This document shows, one piece after another, positions 43,046 to 52,691 of a stretch of 64,000 nt of DNA. The stretch's first letter is position 1. Every line of letters begins with the position of its first letter. The DNA lies in assembly GCA_038239145.1 (NCBI GenBank), contig JBBSFB010000003.1:78080-142079 (forward strand). Direction: 5' to 3'. The stretch comes from PALSA-610 sp038239145. GTDB taxonomy: Bacteria > Actinomycetota > Acidimicrobiia > IMCC26256 > PALSA-610. The notes under the pieces were generated by a model, which searched no databases, was not told the DNA's origin, and saw only the letters and a list, made by a program, of their open reading frames with translations. Both the position numbers and the translations under genes were made by a program.

Positions 43046-45455
43046 TCAGTCTTCGCTTCGCAACGCATCGGCAGTGGATGTTCGACCGGCCGCGGCGAGA
43101 GCCGCCGTCTGCACGCTGCACACGAGGATCCCGCCGACCCCCACCGCGACGAGGAGGAGCACCGGAACACTCGGGTCGGCCGTGACGCCGATGCCGCGCG
43201 CGAAGTTCGTCCAGAGGACTCGTCCGACCGCGATGCCGACGGGCACGCCGACGATCCGGATGACAACGAGGGTCACGAACGCCTGGGTCGTCAACGTCGC
43301 ACGCACCTGGGGCCGCGTGAGTCCGAGCGTCTGCAACACCGCGAGATCGCGGCGTCGCGCTCGCTTCGTGCCGTACAGCGTCCCCCCGAACGCGACCAGG
43401 GCCGCGATCGTGAGCACCGACGCGAGGATGATCGGAAACGATCGCATCGTGTCGAAGTTCCGGATGACGGCGGCCCGCGTGACCGGCTGTTCGTAAGTTC
43501 CACCGACCGTGCCATCCGGATTCGCGGCCGCGATGCGCCGGACGACCTGGCCTCCGGCCGAGCGAGGCGCTACGTCGAAGAGCGTCGCCTGCGGACAGAT
43601 TTCGTCCTGGCTCTTCCCGCATTTCGCGCCGGGCGCGGCGAGGCCGGTCAGCGCGTTGGAACTCAGCAGGGCTCCCCGCCCGAGTGACGTGTGATCGGCT
43701 CCCCCCGACCCAATCGAGGGAAAAGTCAGGGTGCCGACGACGGTGAACTCGGTTGAACTCCCACCGGACGCGATACTGGCGTGGCCGCCGATCCGCAGCC
43801 CGAGTTGTTCGATCGTCTTCGTCCCGAGCGCGATGTCGCGATCGCCGGCGACGGCTCGACCCGCGACGAGTGGCGGTTCGATGGCTCCCTTGCGGACGTC
43901 GAGACCGAGCGCGGGGACGAGCGAGCCGTTGATCGTGATCGGTGCAAAGGTGACGAGCGACCACGCGGTGACCTCGGGCATTGTCCCAACGAGGGCCTCC
44001 ATCGGGCCGGTTGCAGATTCCCGTAGCCGGCTTCGGAAATCATCATGCGATCCCAGTTCCAGCCGTAGCGCGCCGGATGGGTGACCAGCGCGTCGAGCCT
44101 CGCACCGAACACCAGCGCGGCGACGATCGCGACGACCACAGCCGTCCCCGCCGCCAGGGTCCCGCGCACGGCCGGCGACGGGCGGCTTTCGTCAGGCGTG
44201 AACGCGAACCGGGTCCCGAGTACGGCGGGTGCGGGCACGCCGGCCCGACTCATCGCAACCGAGAGCGACGACGGCCGAACTCGAGGAGGCTCGTCTTGAT
44301 TGCGGCCCTGGAAACGGTACGCGAGCCCGGCCACGGTCCCGAGCAGAGCAATCACGAGTACGGCGCCGCCCCCGAGGATCACCGTGACGTCGAAGTGCGG
44401 ACCCGTGGTCGGCGCGATGACGCGTACCGGTCCGATCGGCCACACGGGTGACACCGCGGCGGCGATCGCCATCGCCAGCACGCTCCCGACGACGACCGCG
44501 ATTCCGGCGTCGAGACCGACCGCCGCCGCGAACTGACGAGGCCCGATGCCCGACGCGCGCAGTGCGAGCCGATCGCCGGACCATCGCCCGATGAGGCGCG
44601 CCGTGCCGAGCGCGCCGAGCGCGATGGCCACGATGCCCACCGCCGCGCCGAACAGGGCAAGGGAGACGGCCTCGGGGCGGATCGCCTGTTGCGCTTGCAC
44701 ACGCGTCGTGTCGTACCGCTGCGTCACCAACGGCACGGAGGTGACGGCCGGATCGGACCGCAGCGTGTCGAGAAACCAGTCGATGCCGCGTGTCCCGTCG
44801 ACCAGGCTGATCCCCTGCCAGGCGTAGACCAGCGCGTCGAGATGCTGACGAGTCGCCGGCGGCGGGAGCACCGCACCTTCGATGATGTCGTTCTCGTCGA
44901 CGATGACCGGCGGCAGCCGCACGATCCCGACGACGCGATAACGGCTGTCACCGAGCGGCTTGGAATACGCGTCCTCGAAGCGATAGTCGACTTCGTCTCC
45001 CACCCTCACACCGAGATACGTGCCGATGTCGGGCGTCAACGCGATCTCGTCGGTCGCCGCGAGCCCGGGCAGGCGACCCGACACGACCACCGCGCGGTCC
45101 TGAGCGAAGAACCGTCCATCGAGGCTGCCAAAGAATCCTGTGTAGCGAAAGTCTCGTACGACGCGACGGTGCACCACGGGGTACGCGTTAGTCCGACGTA
45201 GGTCGCGCTGCTCTTCACGCCTGGTGCCCGCGCGATCGCCGCGACACGCTTCAGATCGGGCTCGAAAGTGTTCACCGCCAGGTCGCTGAGCCGGACGTTC
45301 CGTTCGTAGGCCGCAAACGTCGACGCGGTGCGTCGAGCGCCGGCCAAGGTCGCCAGTGCGCCACCGCCGACCACGGCAATCGTCAACGTCAGAACCCAGA
45401 CCGCTCGGCGCGCCCGACGCGCGTGGGCGCGCCACACGAGTACAAGGACATTCAC
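43046..45455 (-). pseudogene. FtsX-type ABC permease, two frameshifts
   Basis: Read across three frames this is an almost full-length (about 800 residues) FtsX/MacB-like permease. It starts with NVLVLVWRAHARRARRAVW and the first helix (VLTLTIAVVGGGALAT), continues through an extracellular region, the middle helices (VSLALFGAAVGIVAIALGAL) and the final four-helix set (ILASVLTIAALVAFGGTLYG, FVTLVVIRIVGVPVG). Frames change near 45185 and near 44015, each consistent with one missing base. If the shifts are sequencing errors, it is a working exporter subunit; no ATPase gene is adjacent. If real, the gene is dead. Confidence 0.7.
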
Positions 45456-45793
45456 AGGACAACGACCGTGCGCCGGGCCCGCCCGTTCGCATCCCCGGTG
45501 CCGCGGCTCATGAAATCATGATGGCCGGGTGCGTCCGCCATGACAGGAGGACTAGCGGTACGTCGCGGCGGGGTGCCACCACTACCAAGCCCTTGGGCGG
45601 ACCCTCTGCTACGCGCCACCCGAAACTCTCACCAACCCGCTGTCCGGCGGGACGTTCGGGCCGCGGCCTCGCATATGCCCAGGTCGAAGCGCGTATCGGC
45701 GGTCCTCTTCTGATGTCCGTCTCGTTCGGACACTGGTGTGCAAGTCTCTTGGCGACCGAATTGCGCAGAAGAGGCGGGGGCGCGACTCAGGTG
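45456..45793. other. Divergent intergenic region, no gene seen
   Basis: These 338 bases separate the FtsX permease and the sugar-dehydrogenase-like gene, which are divergent. Frames remain open here but have Arg/Pro-rich, shadow-like composition. No clear hairpin or operator was seen. Confidence 0.4.
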
Positions 45794-48319
45794 ATGTTTC
45801 GACGCTCGCGATCCCGGTTGCTGATCGGGCCCTTCGTGCTCGCATTCTTCTTGCCGCTGCTCGCGAGTTGCGCGCCACTCGGCATCACCGCCAGCTTCTC
45901 GAAGACTCCGGCGCGCGGAGTCACCACTGTGACCGTTACGGTCACCGGTTCTACCGTGACGCAGACGACCGCGCGTGTAGACAGCGCGAGCGCGCCACTC
46001 GTCGCGACGTCGACGAGCGCGAGTTTCTCGTTCGACCTCGACACCACGACACTCTCGAACACGGGACACACCCTCCTCGTTACGTCACAGAGCACGACCG
46101 GCGCGATCACCGACCAGTTCCCGTTCTCCGTCGACAACTCGCCGACACTGCTTCCACCCGGCTTTCAGCAGTCGACCGCCTTCAGCGGCCTCACCCAGCC
46201 CACTGCGGTGCGCTTCGCATCCGACGGACGAGTGTTCGTCGCCGAGAAGAGCGGATTGATCAAGGTCTTCGCGAACATCAATGCGACGACGCCGACCGTC
46301 TTTGCCGACCTGCGCACACAGGTGTACAGCGCCTACGACCACGGGCTTCTCGGCATCGCGCTCGATCCGGCGTTCCCGACCAAGCCGTACATCTACGTCC
46401 TGTACACACTCGATGCACCCATCGGCGGCACTCCGCCCGTCTGGAACGACAAGTGTCCTACGCCACCGGGCGCCGACGTCGACGGTTGTGTCGTCAGTGG
46501 ACGGTTGTCACGCTTGACGGCCGCGGGCAACGTGATGACCGGTCCTGAAAAGGTGCTCATCAACGACTGGTGCGAGCAATATTCGAGTCACTCTGTCGGC
46601 ACGGTGGCCTTCGGCAAAGACGGCGCGCTGTATGCCAGCGCGGGCGACGGCGCCTCGTTCACGAAGATCGACTATGGCCAGGGCGGCGCGCCGAACAACG
46701 CGTGTGGCGACGCTCCCGTACCCGTCGGCGGCGTGCAGACAGCTCCGACCGCGCAAGGCGGCGCGCTGCGGTCACAGGACCTGTTCACGACGGGTGACCC
46801 GGTGGGCCTCGACGGGACGGTGATCAGGGTCGACCCGGCGACCGGACTCGCGCTGCCCGACAATCCGAATGCATCGAGCGCCGACCCCAACGCGGCGCGG
46901 ATCGTCGCGTACGGCTTGCGCAACCCGTTCCGCATGACGGTGCGCCCGGGCACCAGCGAGCTCTGGATCGGCGACGTCGGTTGGAACGGAACCGAGGAAA
47001 TCGACCGGGTCGGAAGCCCGGTGACTCCACCCGTCAAGAACTTCGGGTGGCCGTGTTACGAGGGCGTCAAGAAGCAACCCGCCTACAACTCTCTCAACCT
47101 CAATCTCTGCAATGCGCTCTACGCGTCGAACACTGCGGTGGCGCCACTCTTCTCTTACAACCACCCGGCCAGCGTCGTCGCCGGAGACGGCTGCCCCACC
47201 GGAGGATCCTCGATCTCCGGCGGCGCGTTCTATCCCACAAGTGGCGGCAGCTATCCCACGAAGTACGCGGGCGCGCTCTTCTTCGCCGATTACACACGAC
47301 GCTGCATCTGGGTGATGCCCAACGGCACGAACGGCTTCCCGGATCCGACGAAGGTCGAGACGTTCGCGACGGGAACCGAAGGGGCGTACAGCCCCGTCGA
47401 CCTCGTCAGCGGACCGGGCGGCGACATCTTCTACGTCGATCTCGTGGGCGGGACGGTCCGACGGATCCACTACTACGCCGGGAACCGGCCGCCGGTTGCA
47501 GTGATGACCGCGAGTCCGACGAATGGCGCACTCCCGCTCACAGTCTCGTACGACGCGCGGCAGTCGACCGACGCCGACGCCGACCCGCTGACCTACTCGT
47601 GGGATCTCAACGGCGACGGCATCTTCGGCGACTCGAACGCTCCCAACCCGTCGTTTTCGTACACGACCGCCGGCACGCGCACCGTCTCGGTGCGCGTCTC
47701 GGACCCACTCGGCGGTCAGAGCATCGCAAAAGCGACGATCACCGCGGGGAACACACCGCCCGCACCCACGATCGGGACGCCCTCGCCACAGTTCACGTGG
47801 AGCGTCGGCAGCACGATCGCGTTCTCAGGTTCGGCGAGCGACGTGCAGGACGGACAGCTCTCGCCCGCGAACCTCAGCTGGCACTACGACACCGTGCACT
47901 GCCCGACCGTCGACACGTGTCACGTGCACCCCGGCGAGACCTTCAACGGTGCGGCGAGCGGTGCGTTCGTCGCACAGAATCACGAGTACCCATCGCATCT
48001 CCGTCTCTCGCTCACCGCGACTGATTCCGGCGGTCTGTCGGCAACGACGTTCGTCGACGTCTATCCACAAACCAACGTGCTGACGCTCGCCTCCGATCCG
48101 CCGGGAGCGTCACTGGCCCTCGGCAGCACGACCAACACCGCGCCGTTCTCCACCGTGGTGGTCCGCGCCGGGACCCAGTCGGCCAGCGCGCCCGACCAGA
48201 CGATCGGAGGTCAGGCCTACGTCTTCTCGGGCTGGTCCGACGGCGGTGCCGCATCCCACGACATCGTCGTGTCCGCCGACACCGCCCTGACCGCGACGTA
48301 CGTCCCCGCGCCGCCGTAG
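45794..48319 (+). CDS. Secreted glucose/sorbosone dehydrogenase-like lipoprotein with PKD domain
   Basis: An 841-residue lipoprotein: FRRSRSRLL, a hydrophobic core and lipobox LLASC (Cys26). After a short Ig-like region (about 30-120), residues 125-565 form the six-bladed GSDH propeller, with LTQPTAVRFASDGRVFVAEKSG, YDHGLLGIALDPAF, SHSVGTVAFGKDGALYASAGDG (active-site His region) and IVAYGLRNPFRM. A PKD domain (NRPPVAVMTASPTNG...LTYSWDLNGDG) and further beta domains to the C-terminus follow. It likely binds PQQ or sugars at the cell surface; it may be non-catalytic. GTG at 45791 is an alternative start to the ATG used here. Confidence 0.85.
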   Translation: MFRRSRSRLLIGPFVLAFFLPLLASCAPLGITASFSKTPARGVTTVTVTVTGSTVTQTTARVDSASAPLVATSTSASFSFDLDTTTLSNTGHTLLVTSQSTTGAITDQFPFSVDNSPTLLPPGFQQSTAFSGLTQPTAVRFASDGRVFVAEKSGLIKVFANINATTPTVFADLRTQVYSAYDHGLLGIALDPAFPTKPYIYVLYTLDAPIGGTPPVWNDKCPTPPGADVDGCVVSGRLSRLTAAGNVMTGPEKVLINDWCEQYSSHSVGTVAFGKDGALYASAGDGASFTKIDYGQGGAPNNACGDAPVPVGGVQTAPTAQGGALRSQDLFTTGDPVGLDGTVIRVDPATGLALPDNPNASSADPNAARIVAYGLRNPFRMTVRPGTSELWIGDVGWNGTEEIDRVGSPVTPPVKNFGWPCYEGVKKQPAYNSLNLNLCNALYASNTAVAPLFSYNHPASVVAGDGCPTGGSSISGGAFYPTSGGSYPTKYAGALFFADYTRRCIWVMPNGTNGFPDPTKVETFATGTEGAYSPVDLVSGPGGDIFYVDLVGGTVRRIHYYAGNRPPVAVMTASPTNGALPLTVSYDARQSTDADADPLTYSWDLNGDGIFGDSNAPNPSFSYTTAGTRTVSVRVSDPLGGQSIAKATITAGNTPPAPTIGTPSPQFTWSVGSTIAFSGSASDVQDGQLSPANLSWHYDTVHCPTVDTCHVHPGETFNGAASGAFVAQNHEYPSHLRLSLTATDSGGLSATTFVDVYPQTNVLTLASDPPGASLALGSTTNTAPFSTVVVRAGTQSASAPDQTIGGQAYVFSGWSDGGAASHDIVVSADTALTATYVPAPP

Positions 48320-48392
48320 ACCGCAGCATGGCTCGCAGCACGGCGCGCACCGGCTACTGTCATTTGTCTTGTTGCCGTCTTGGACCAAGCGC

Positions 48393-49694
48393 GTGAGCTT
48401 CCGGGACCACCAGGCCCGCGCTGGCATTTCACTAGCGACCACCTTCTTGTTCGCGCTCGTATTCCTCATCGCGGCGGCGACGCCGGCCGCGGCAAGTGTC
48501 GCGAACGATCAGTCAAATATTGCGCAGCTCGAACAGCAGATCGCGCGCGACGGCGCGCGCGCCCAGTCCCTCGTTACTCGATACAACGCAGTCCAAGGCG
48601 AGGTCAACGCGCTCGACGCAGCGATCCAGCATGACCGGAGACAGGTCGCCGCGGACCAACGCATCGAAGCAACCGCTATGACCGCCGTGCGTCGGGTTGC
48701 CGTCCGGGCCTACACCTCAGGGTCGGTCATGAACTCGCCTCCGATCGCGATGCTCAGCGGCACGGCGACCATTGCGACGATGCTCGAACAGAACCAGTAC
48801 CTCGGTGCAGTCAATGCGCGATGGAACGACGAACTCACCATCTTTCGCCTCGATCGTGCTCGGACCGAGGAAGCCCAGAGTGGCCTACGGTCGCACCAGT
48901 CGGACGCGAAGAAGCTGCTCGGTAAGCTCGCAAGCGCGCGCGACGCGGCTACCGCGGCGATCGCGGCCGACGAGGCCAAGCTGACGAGTGTCAAAGGCAA
49001 TCTTCGTGCCCTGCTCGCGGCCGCGAGCGCACAGCACGCGGCCGCCGAACGCGCGGCCGAACGCACCTTGGCGGCTGCGAAGCTGTCGGCCCCAGCCCCA
49101 GCCCCAGCCCCAGCTCCGCTCGCGGCGGCTCCATCCGTCGCAACTGCACCGGCGTTCGTCTCGTCGAACCTGCCGCTCCCAACGAGTTCTCCCGCGCGAC
49201 CTGTGTCGCCGGCCGGATATGCGAATCCGCTCCGAGCCATCGAGGCTCTGACGCCGGAACGGGTCGATCAGGGAGTCGACTACGCCGGTTTCGGCCCGCT
49301 CTACGCGATCGGCAACGGCGTCGTCCTCAACACGGTCGGCAACGGCTGGCCGGGAGGCACGTTCATCGCGTATCGACTTACCGACGGACCCGCAAGCGGC
49401 CTCGTCATCTTCGCCGCCGAGGACATCCAACCCAGCGTCCAAGTCGGCTCGACAGTCACAGCGAACACGGTCATCGGTCACATGTACGCCGGACCCGACG
49501 GCATCGAAATGGGTTGGGCCGACGGCTCCGCGTTGCCCAACACGATGGCGCGAAGATACGGCCAATACGACGGTTCGAGCCCGACCGCGTTCGGATACAA
49601 CTTCTCCCAGCTTCTGCAGTCGCTTGGAGCACCGGGAGGTGTCGTCGGCGGCACACCGAACGGCTCGCTTCCTCCCTCATGGCCACACTGGTGA
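48393..49694 (+). CDS. Secreted coiled-coil protein with degenerate M23-like domain
   Basis: A 433-residue exported protein. Residues 1-35 are a signal peptide ending in AAATPAAA. Residues 40-225 form long coiled coils (NIAQLEQQIARDGARAQSL, GEVNALDAAIQHDRRQ) as in the EnvC/CwlO/RipA hydrolase helpers. An Ala-Pro linker (encoded by repeated CCCCAG near 49089-49115) leads to a C-terminal beta domain: GVDYAGFGPLYAIGNGVV resembles the LysM/M23 peptidase entry (GVD-GG--I-A--G-V). The zinc-binding H-x-D and HxH of active M23 enzymes are not seen, so it is likely a non-catalytic cell-wall regulator. GTG start chosen for the signal peptide. Confidence 0.78.
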   Translation: MSFRDHQARAGISLATTFLFALVFLIAAATPAAASVANDQSNIAQLEQQIARDGARAQSLVTRYNAVQGEVNALDAAIQHDRRQVAADQRIEATAMTAVRRVAVRAYTSGSVMNSPPIAMLSGTATIATMLEQNQYLGAVNARWNDELTIFRLDRARTEEAQSGLRSHQSDAKKLLGKLASARDAATAAIAADEAKLTSVKGNLRALLAAASAQHAAAERAAERTLAAAKLSAPAPAPAPAPLAAAPSVATAPAFVSSNLPLPTSSPARPVSPAGYANPLRAIEALTPERVDQGVDYAGFGPLYAIGNGVVLNTVGNGWPGGTFIAYRLTDGPASGLVIFAAEDIQPSVQVGSTVTANTVIGHMYAGPDGIEMGWADGSALPNTMARRYGQYDGSSPTAFGYNFSQLLQSLGAPGGVVGGTPNGSLPPSWPHW

Positions 49695-49778
49695 TCGCGA
49701 TGTGTGGCGCTACGCGTGCGCTGTCCGACCCATCGGTTGTTCCTCCGCGGACCGGCCTCGGTATCCGCGCGATCGCTT

Positions 49779-50405
49779 CTACGCGACCGAGGCGTCGTCG
49801 GCGGTCGGTGTGACTTCGACCGTCCGGGCTTGCGGGATCGCGTCGTAGACGGCGATTTCGACGTGACGGCAGATGTGATCCGCTTCGGTGAGTTCGGCGT
49901 GCGGGTCCAGGCCCGCTGCGATCTGAACCCGGAGCCGACGGCCGGACCATCGAGCCCGCACGCTCGCGTTCGAGACCCCGGGCACGGTGAGTGCGGCGGT
50001 CTTCGCGCGATCCACGAGGTCGTCATCGACCCCGTCCATCAGGTGGTTCAGAAGGTCACCGGTGACCTCGTAGCCGACATGGACGATGAACAACGTCACG
50101 GTGAGGCCTGCCACCGCGTCCGCCCAGTTCCAACCGGCCGCGACGCCGATCAGGCCGACGAGTGCCCCGAACGAAGAGATCGCGTCGAGCCACGAATGAC
50201 GGGCGTCGGCGAGGCGCGTCGCCGACTGGATGCGGGTACCGACTCGTAGCTTGTCCCGGGCTACAACCTGATTGGCGATGATCGCGAGGAGTGCCGCTGC
50301 CATCCCGAGGCCGAGATGGTGGGTGCCACCGTGGTTCACGAGTTTGCGGTAGCTCTCGACCCCTGCGAACGCCGCACTTGCCCATATGACCAGCGCAACA
50401 CCCAC
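49779..50405 (-). pseudogene. Cation diffusion facilitator, N-terminally truncated
   Basis: The product begins in the middle of a CDF transporter (LVIWASAAFAGVESYRKLV, the fourth-helix region) and runs to a normal cytoplasmic end (VSNASVRARWSGRRLRVQIAAG, ADHICRHVEIAV). The second metal half-site His70/Asp74 is present (RHSWLDAISS), but helices 1-3 with the first HxxxD half-site are missing, so the Zn/Cd site cannot form. Upstream, a stop occurs 21 bases before the GTG. About 90 residues have been lost. It sits 63 bases downstream of cadI and belongs to the same metal locus. Confidence 0.75.
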
Positions 50406-50468
50406 GCCGCGCGCTCGCCGGGGGCCTCAAGTGGCCTCTTCCACTGAGATCTGTGGGGCTCACTGCGT

Positions 50469-50893
50469 CTATCCGACGGTCACACCGTCACCGGGCTCAA
50501 CAGTTCGCACTTGTCCGGCTCCCATTTCGACGTCACTGAGCACGGTGTAGATCTCCCACGGCTCGCCGTCGGGAGCGTCGACCCACACCTTGCCCGGGAC
50601 GGGCCGTAGCAACACGCCGCCTCGTCCTCGGTTGCCGTGGCCAAGCCTTCGTCGCTTAGCCGGGCGGTCGCGGCGGCGACCTCATCGGTCGAAGTCACCT
50701 CGACACCCAGATGATTGAGACTTCCGGCTCCGCCGTGACCCTTGATCAGCACCAACTTGAGCGGCGGGTCGACGATGGCGAAGTTCGCGTATCCGGGACG
50801 CCGCTTGGCCGGCTCGGTGGCGAACAGCTTGGAGTAGAACTCGACGGCCGTATCGATGTTCGTGACGTTCAGGGTTAGTTGCACTCGTGACAT
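50469..50893 (-). pseudogene. cadI: CadI/ArsI-type VOC protein, one frameshift
   Basis: Except for one shift this is a complete cadmium-induced CadI / arsenic C-As lyase ArsI homologue of about 140 residues: MSRVQLTLNVTNIDTAVEFYS, LFATEPAKRRPGYANFAIVDPPLKLVLI, SLNHLGVEV with the metal His, and the vicinal cysteine pair in DEAACCYGP. A base is missing near 50610; in the next frame VWVDAPDGEPWEIYTVLSD, the expected ending with the last metal Glu, runs to a TAG. GGAGG precedes the ATG. Divergent from arsR across the operator at 50924-50976. Confidence 0.85.
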
Positions 50894-50923
50894 CGTGCGG
50901 TTCCTCCAGATACATTCGCAGCG

Positions 50924-50976
50924 GTCAATGTATCGACGGCGCGAATCCATTGACCAAATGTCAATACGTCGATTGG
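50924..50976. promoter_or_regulatory. Divergent cadI/arsR operator with palindrome
   Basis: Between the divergent cadI and arsR starts lies a perfect 6-5-6 palindrome, ATTGAC-CAAAT-GTCAAT (50949-50965). A further GTCAAT occurs at 50924-50929, and both GTCAAT copies continue with a similar TCGA-containing flank. This looks like paired ArsR/SmtB-type operator sites controlling both genes. The 90-base gap also holds GGAGG sites for each gene. Assignment rests on position and symmetry. Confidence 0.65.
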
Positions 50977-50983
50977 AGGCCCG

Positions 50984-51318
50984 ATGCCGCGCGAGACGGT
51001 GACCGTGCTGGACGAGATGATCTGCTGCCCGTCGGTGCTGGCCGCACCGCTGTCGGAGGCCGATGCGGACGACCTCGCGAACTGTTCTCGGCACTCTCCG
51101 ACCCGGTCCGTCTGCGGCTGCTGAGCTTGGTTGCCGAGGCCGGTGCGATCTGTTCCTGCGACCTGCTCGAGCCCCTCGGCAAGTCCCAGCCGACGGTCTC
51201 TCACCACACCAAGGCCCTTGCAGATGCCGGGCTGATCAAGGGTGAGAAGCGAGGCCGGTGGGTGTGGTGGCAGGTAGTACCGGAACGGCTCGAGTTCGTT
51301 CGCGACGCGCTGAAATGA
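50984..51318 (+). pseudogene. ArsR/SmtB-family repressor, one frameshift
   Basis: The ATG with a strong GGAGG seven bases upstream opens MPRETVTVLDEMICCPSVLAAPLSEADADDLA, with a Cys-Cys pair typical of the metal/As(III)-sensing N-terminus. A base is missing near 51085, and the next frame continues LFSALSDPVRLRLLSLVAEAG, SCDLLEPLGKSQPTVSHHTKALADAGLI (the winged HTH) and RGRWVWWQVVPERL. With the base restored it would be a normal repressor of about 112 residues. It faces cadI and so probably controls the locus. The stop overlaps the next ATG (ATGA). Confidence 0.85.
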
Positions 51319-51805
51319 GCGACGGCGTGCGAGCGATGCGGCCGCGTGACTGGCCCGAGGTAGCCCACATTTACGCAGCCGGCATCGCGACCCACAATGC
51401 GACATTCGAGACGGACCCGCCATCGTGGGAGGACTTCGACAACTCCCGGCTGCAGGACTTGCGCTTCGTCGCGATTGACGAAACCGGAGCTGTCGTCGGT
51501 TGGTCCGCAGCGGGCTCAGTGAGCGATCGCTGCGTGTACAGCCGCGTCGCGGATCACGGCGTGTACGTCCATCCAGATCACCAAGGCAGGGGTCTGGGCG
51601 TGCGACTTCTGCAGACGCTCATCGACGCCAGCGAGGATGTCGGGTTCTGGACGCTGCAGTCCGGGATCTTTCCGGAGAACACAGCAAGCCTCGCCATCCA
51701 CGAGCGACTCGAATTTCGCGTCGTCGGCACTCGCGTCCGCCTCGGCCGACACCTCGGGCGCTGGCGGATGTCATATTCGTTGAGCGCCGCAGTTCGCGGA
51801 CCTGA
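51315..51805 (+). pseudogene. GNAT N-acetyltransferase, frameshift at extreme C-terminus
   Basis: A phosphinothricin/methionine-sulfone-type acetyltransferase. VRAMRPRDWPEVAHIYAAGIATHNATFE, the acetyl-CoA loop DHQGRGLGVRLL (Q/RxxGxG/A) and GIFPENTASLAIHERLEFRVVG are all in place. Near 51767 one base is missing; the normal end VIFVERRSSRT follows in the other frame to the TGA at 51805. In the unshifted frame translation would run to 51944 and add an unrelated tail. As the fold is nearly complete before the shift, some activity could remain. Coupled to arsR by ATGA. Confidence 0.8.
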
Positions 51806-51879
51806 GACTCCGCCTGAATGCCGTGGACACAAATTCAGACTCCGCACTCTCCTCGCTCCACTCGGGCGTCCTCGACTTG

Positions 51880-52542
51880 CTACGGCTCAATCTCGGGATG
51901 ATCGACCGCCACGGACGGGAGATCTTCGACTTCTTGTTTGGTGAGAGTCAGGCGGACGCCGTCATCGACCGTCATCACCGCGCCGATCGGGATGGCGACA
52001 TCTTTGCGACCCCACAGATGACCCTCGTGCAGCAAGACATGCGTCACGTGATGATCGCGACGGTCGATGACAAGGCCCTGCACGCGCCCGATGTCACCGT
52101 CGCTCGCGTGAACATGTTCGCCGCGACGAACGGCCACCTCCCCCGGCGGGAGCTTGTCGAAAGTGACCGGACCGGACACGTTTCCGGCGCCGAACCCGAT
52201 GCCCGCGCCTACGACGCCTCCACCGAGACCGTAGAACGGCCACGACAGCGCCTGGCCCGGGCCGTAGCCTCCATAGCCGCCGCCCGGTAAGAACTTCGTC
52301 GTCTCGGCCATCTCGAGCTGCTCGAACTCCGCGAGCGTGCACCCCAACCTGATCCCACCGTCAGTTCCCGCTATGAGATCGACGGGCACGAGGCGACCGA
52401 GGCCCTGGCGGTGACTCGGCTCGACAACCAAATGCGTGAGCGCACGGGCCACTGGATCGATGACCACACGGCTCACCTCACCGCACAATCCGTCTGTGCA
52501 GGTGACCTCCGCTCCGATCGTGAATCGCGTGCCTTCGGCCAT
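51880..52542 (-). CDS. PRC-barrel domain protein
   Basis: A 220-residue protein with two PRC-barrel modules: residues 1-75 (FTIGAEVTCTDGLCGEVSRVVIDP, LTHLVVEPSH) and 140-205 (GEHVHASDGDIGRVQGLVIDRRDHHVTHVLL). A Gly/Tyr-rich linker lies between them (PGGGYGGYGPGQAL, then a GAGIGFGAG stretch). PRC-barrel proteins help ribosome maturation or photosynthetic complexes in other bacteria; stand-alone forms like this are common near stress genes and have no fixed role. The ATG at 52542 was preferred over an upstream in-frame start because the domain begins there. Confidence 0.82.
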   Translation of the reverse strand: MAEGTRFTIGAEVTCTDGLCGEVSRVVIDPVARALTHLVVEPSHRQGLGRLVPVDLIAGTDGGIRLGCTLAEFEQLEMAETTKFLPGGGYGGYGPGQALSWPFYGLGGGVVGAGIGFGAGNVSGPVTFDKLPPGEVAVRRGEHVHASDGDIGRVQGLVIDRRDHHVTHVLLHEGHLWGRKDVAIPIGAVMTVDDGVRLTLTKQEVEDLPSVAVDHPEIEP

Positions 52543-52691
52543 GCCATCCTCGCTTCCGTCTCCGGGACATCCACCGCGCTCGCGGCTCGTCATGCGATGC
52601 GGATCACTTCATGGTCGGGAACCGCCCCGGACACCATCTCGACGCGGGGCGCAACTGCGTTGTGCGAGTGCAGCGCGCGACCTGAGGTGGC

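Noticed and set aside
50984..51318. Programmed frameshift in arsR
   Set aside because: No slippery heptamer or downstream structure was seen at 51085, and adjacent cadI and GNAT genes have the same kind of single-base loss.
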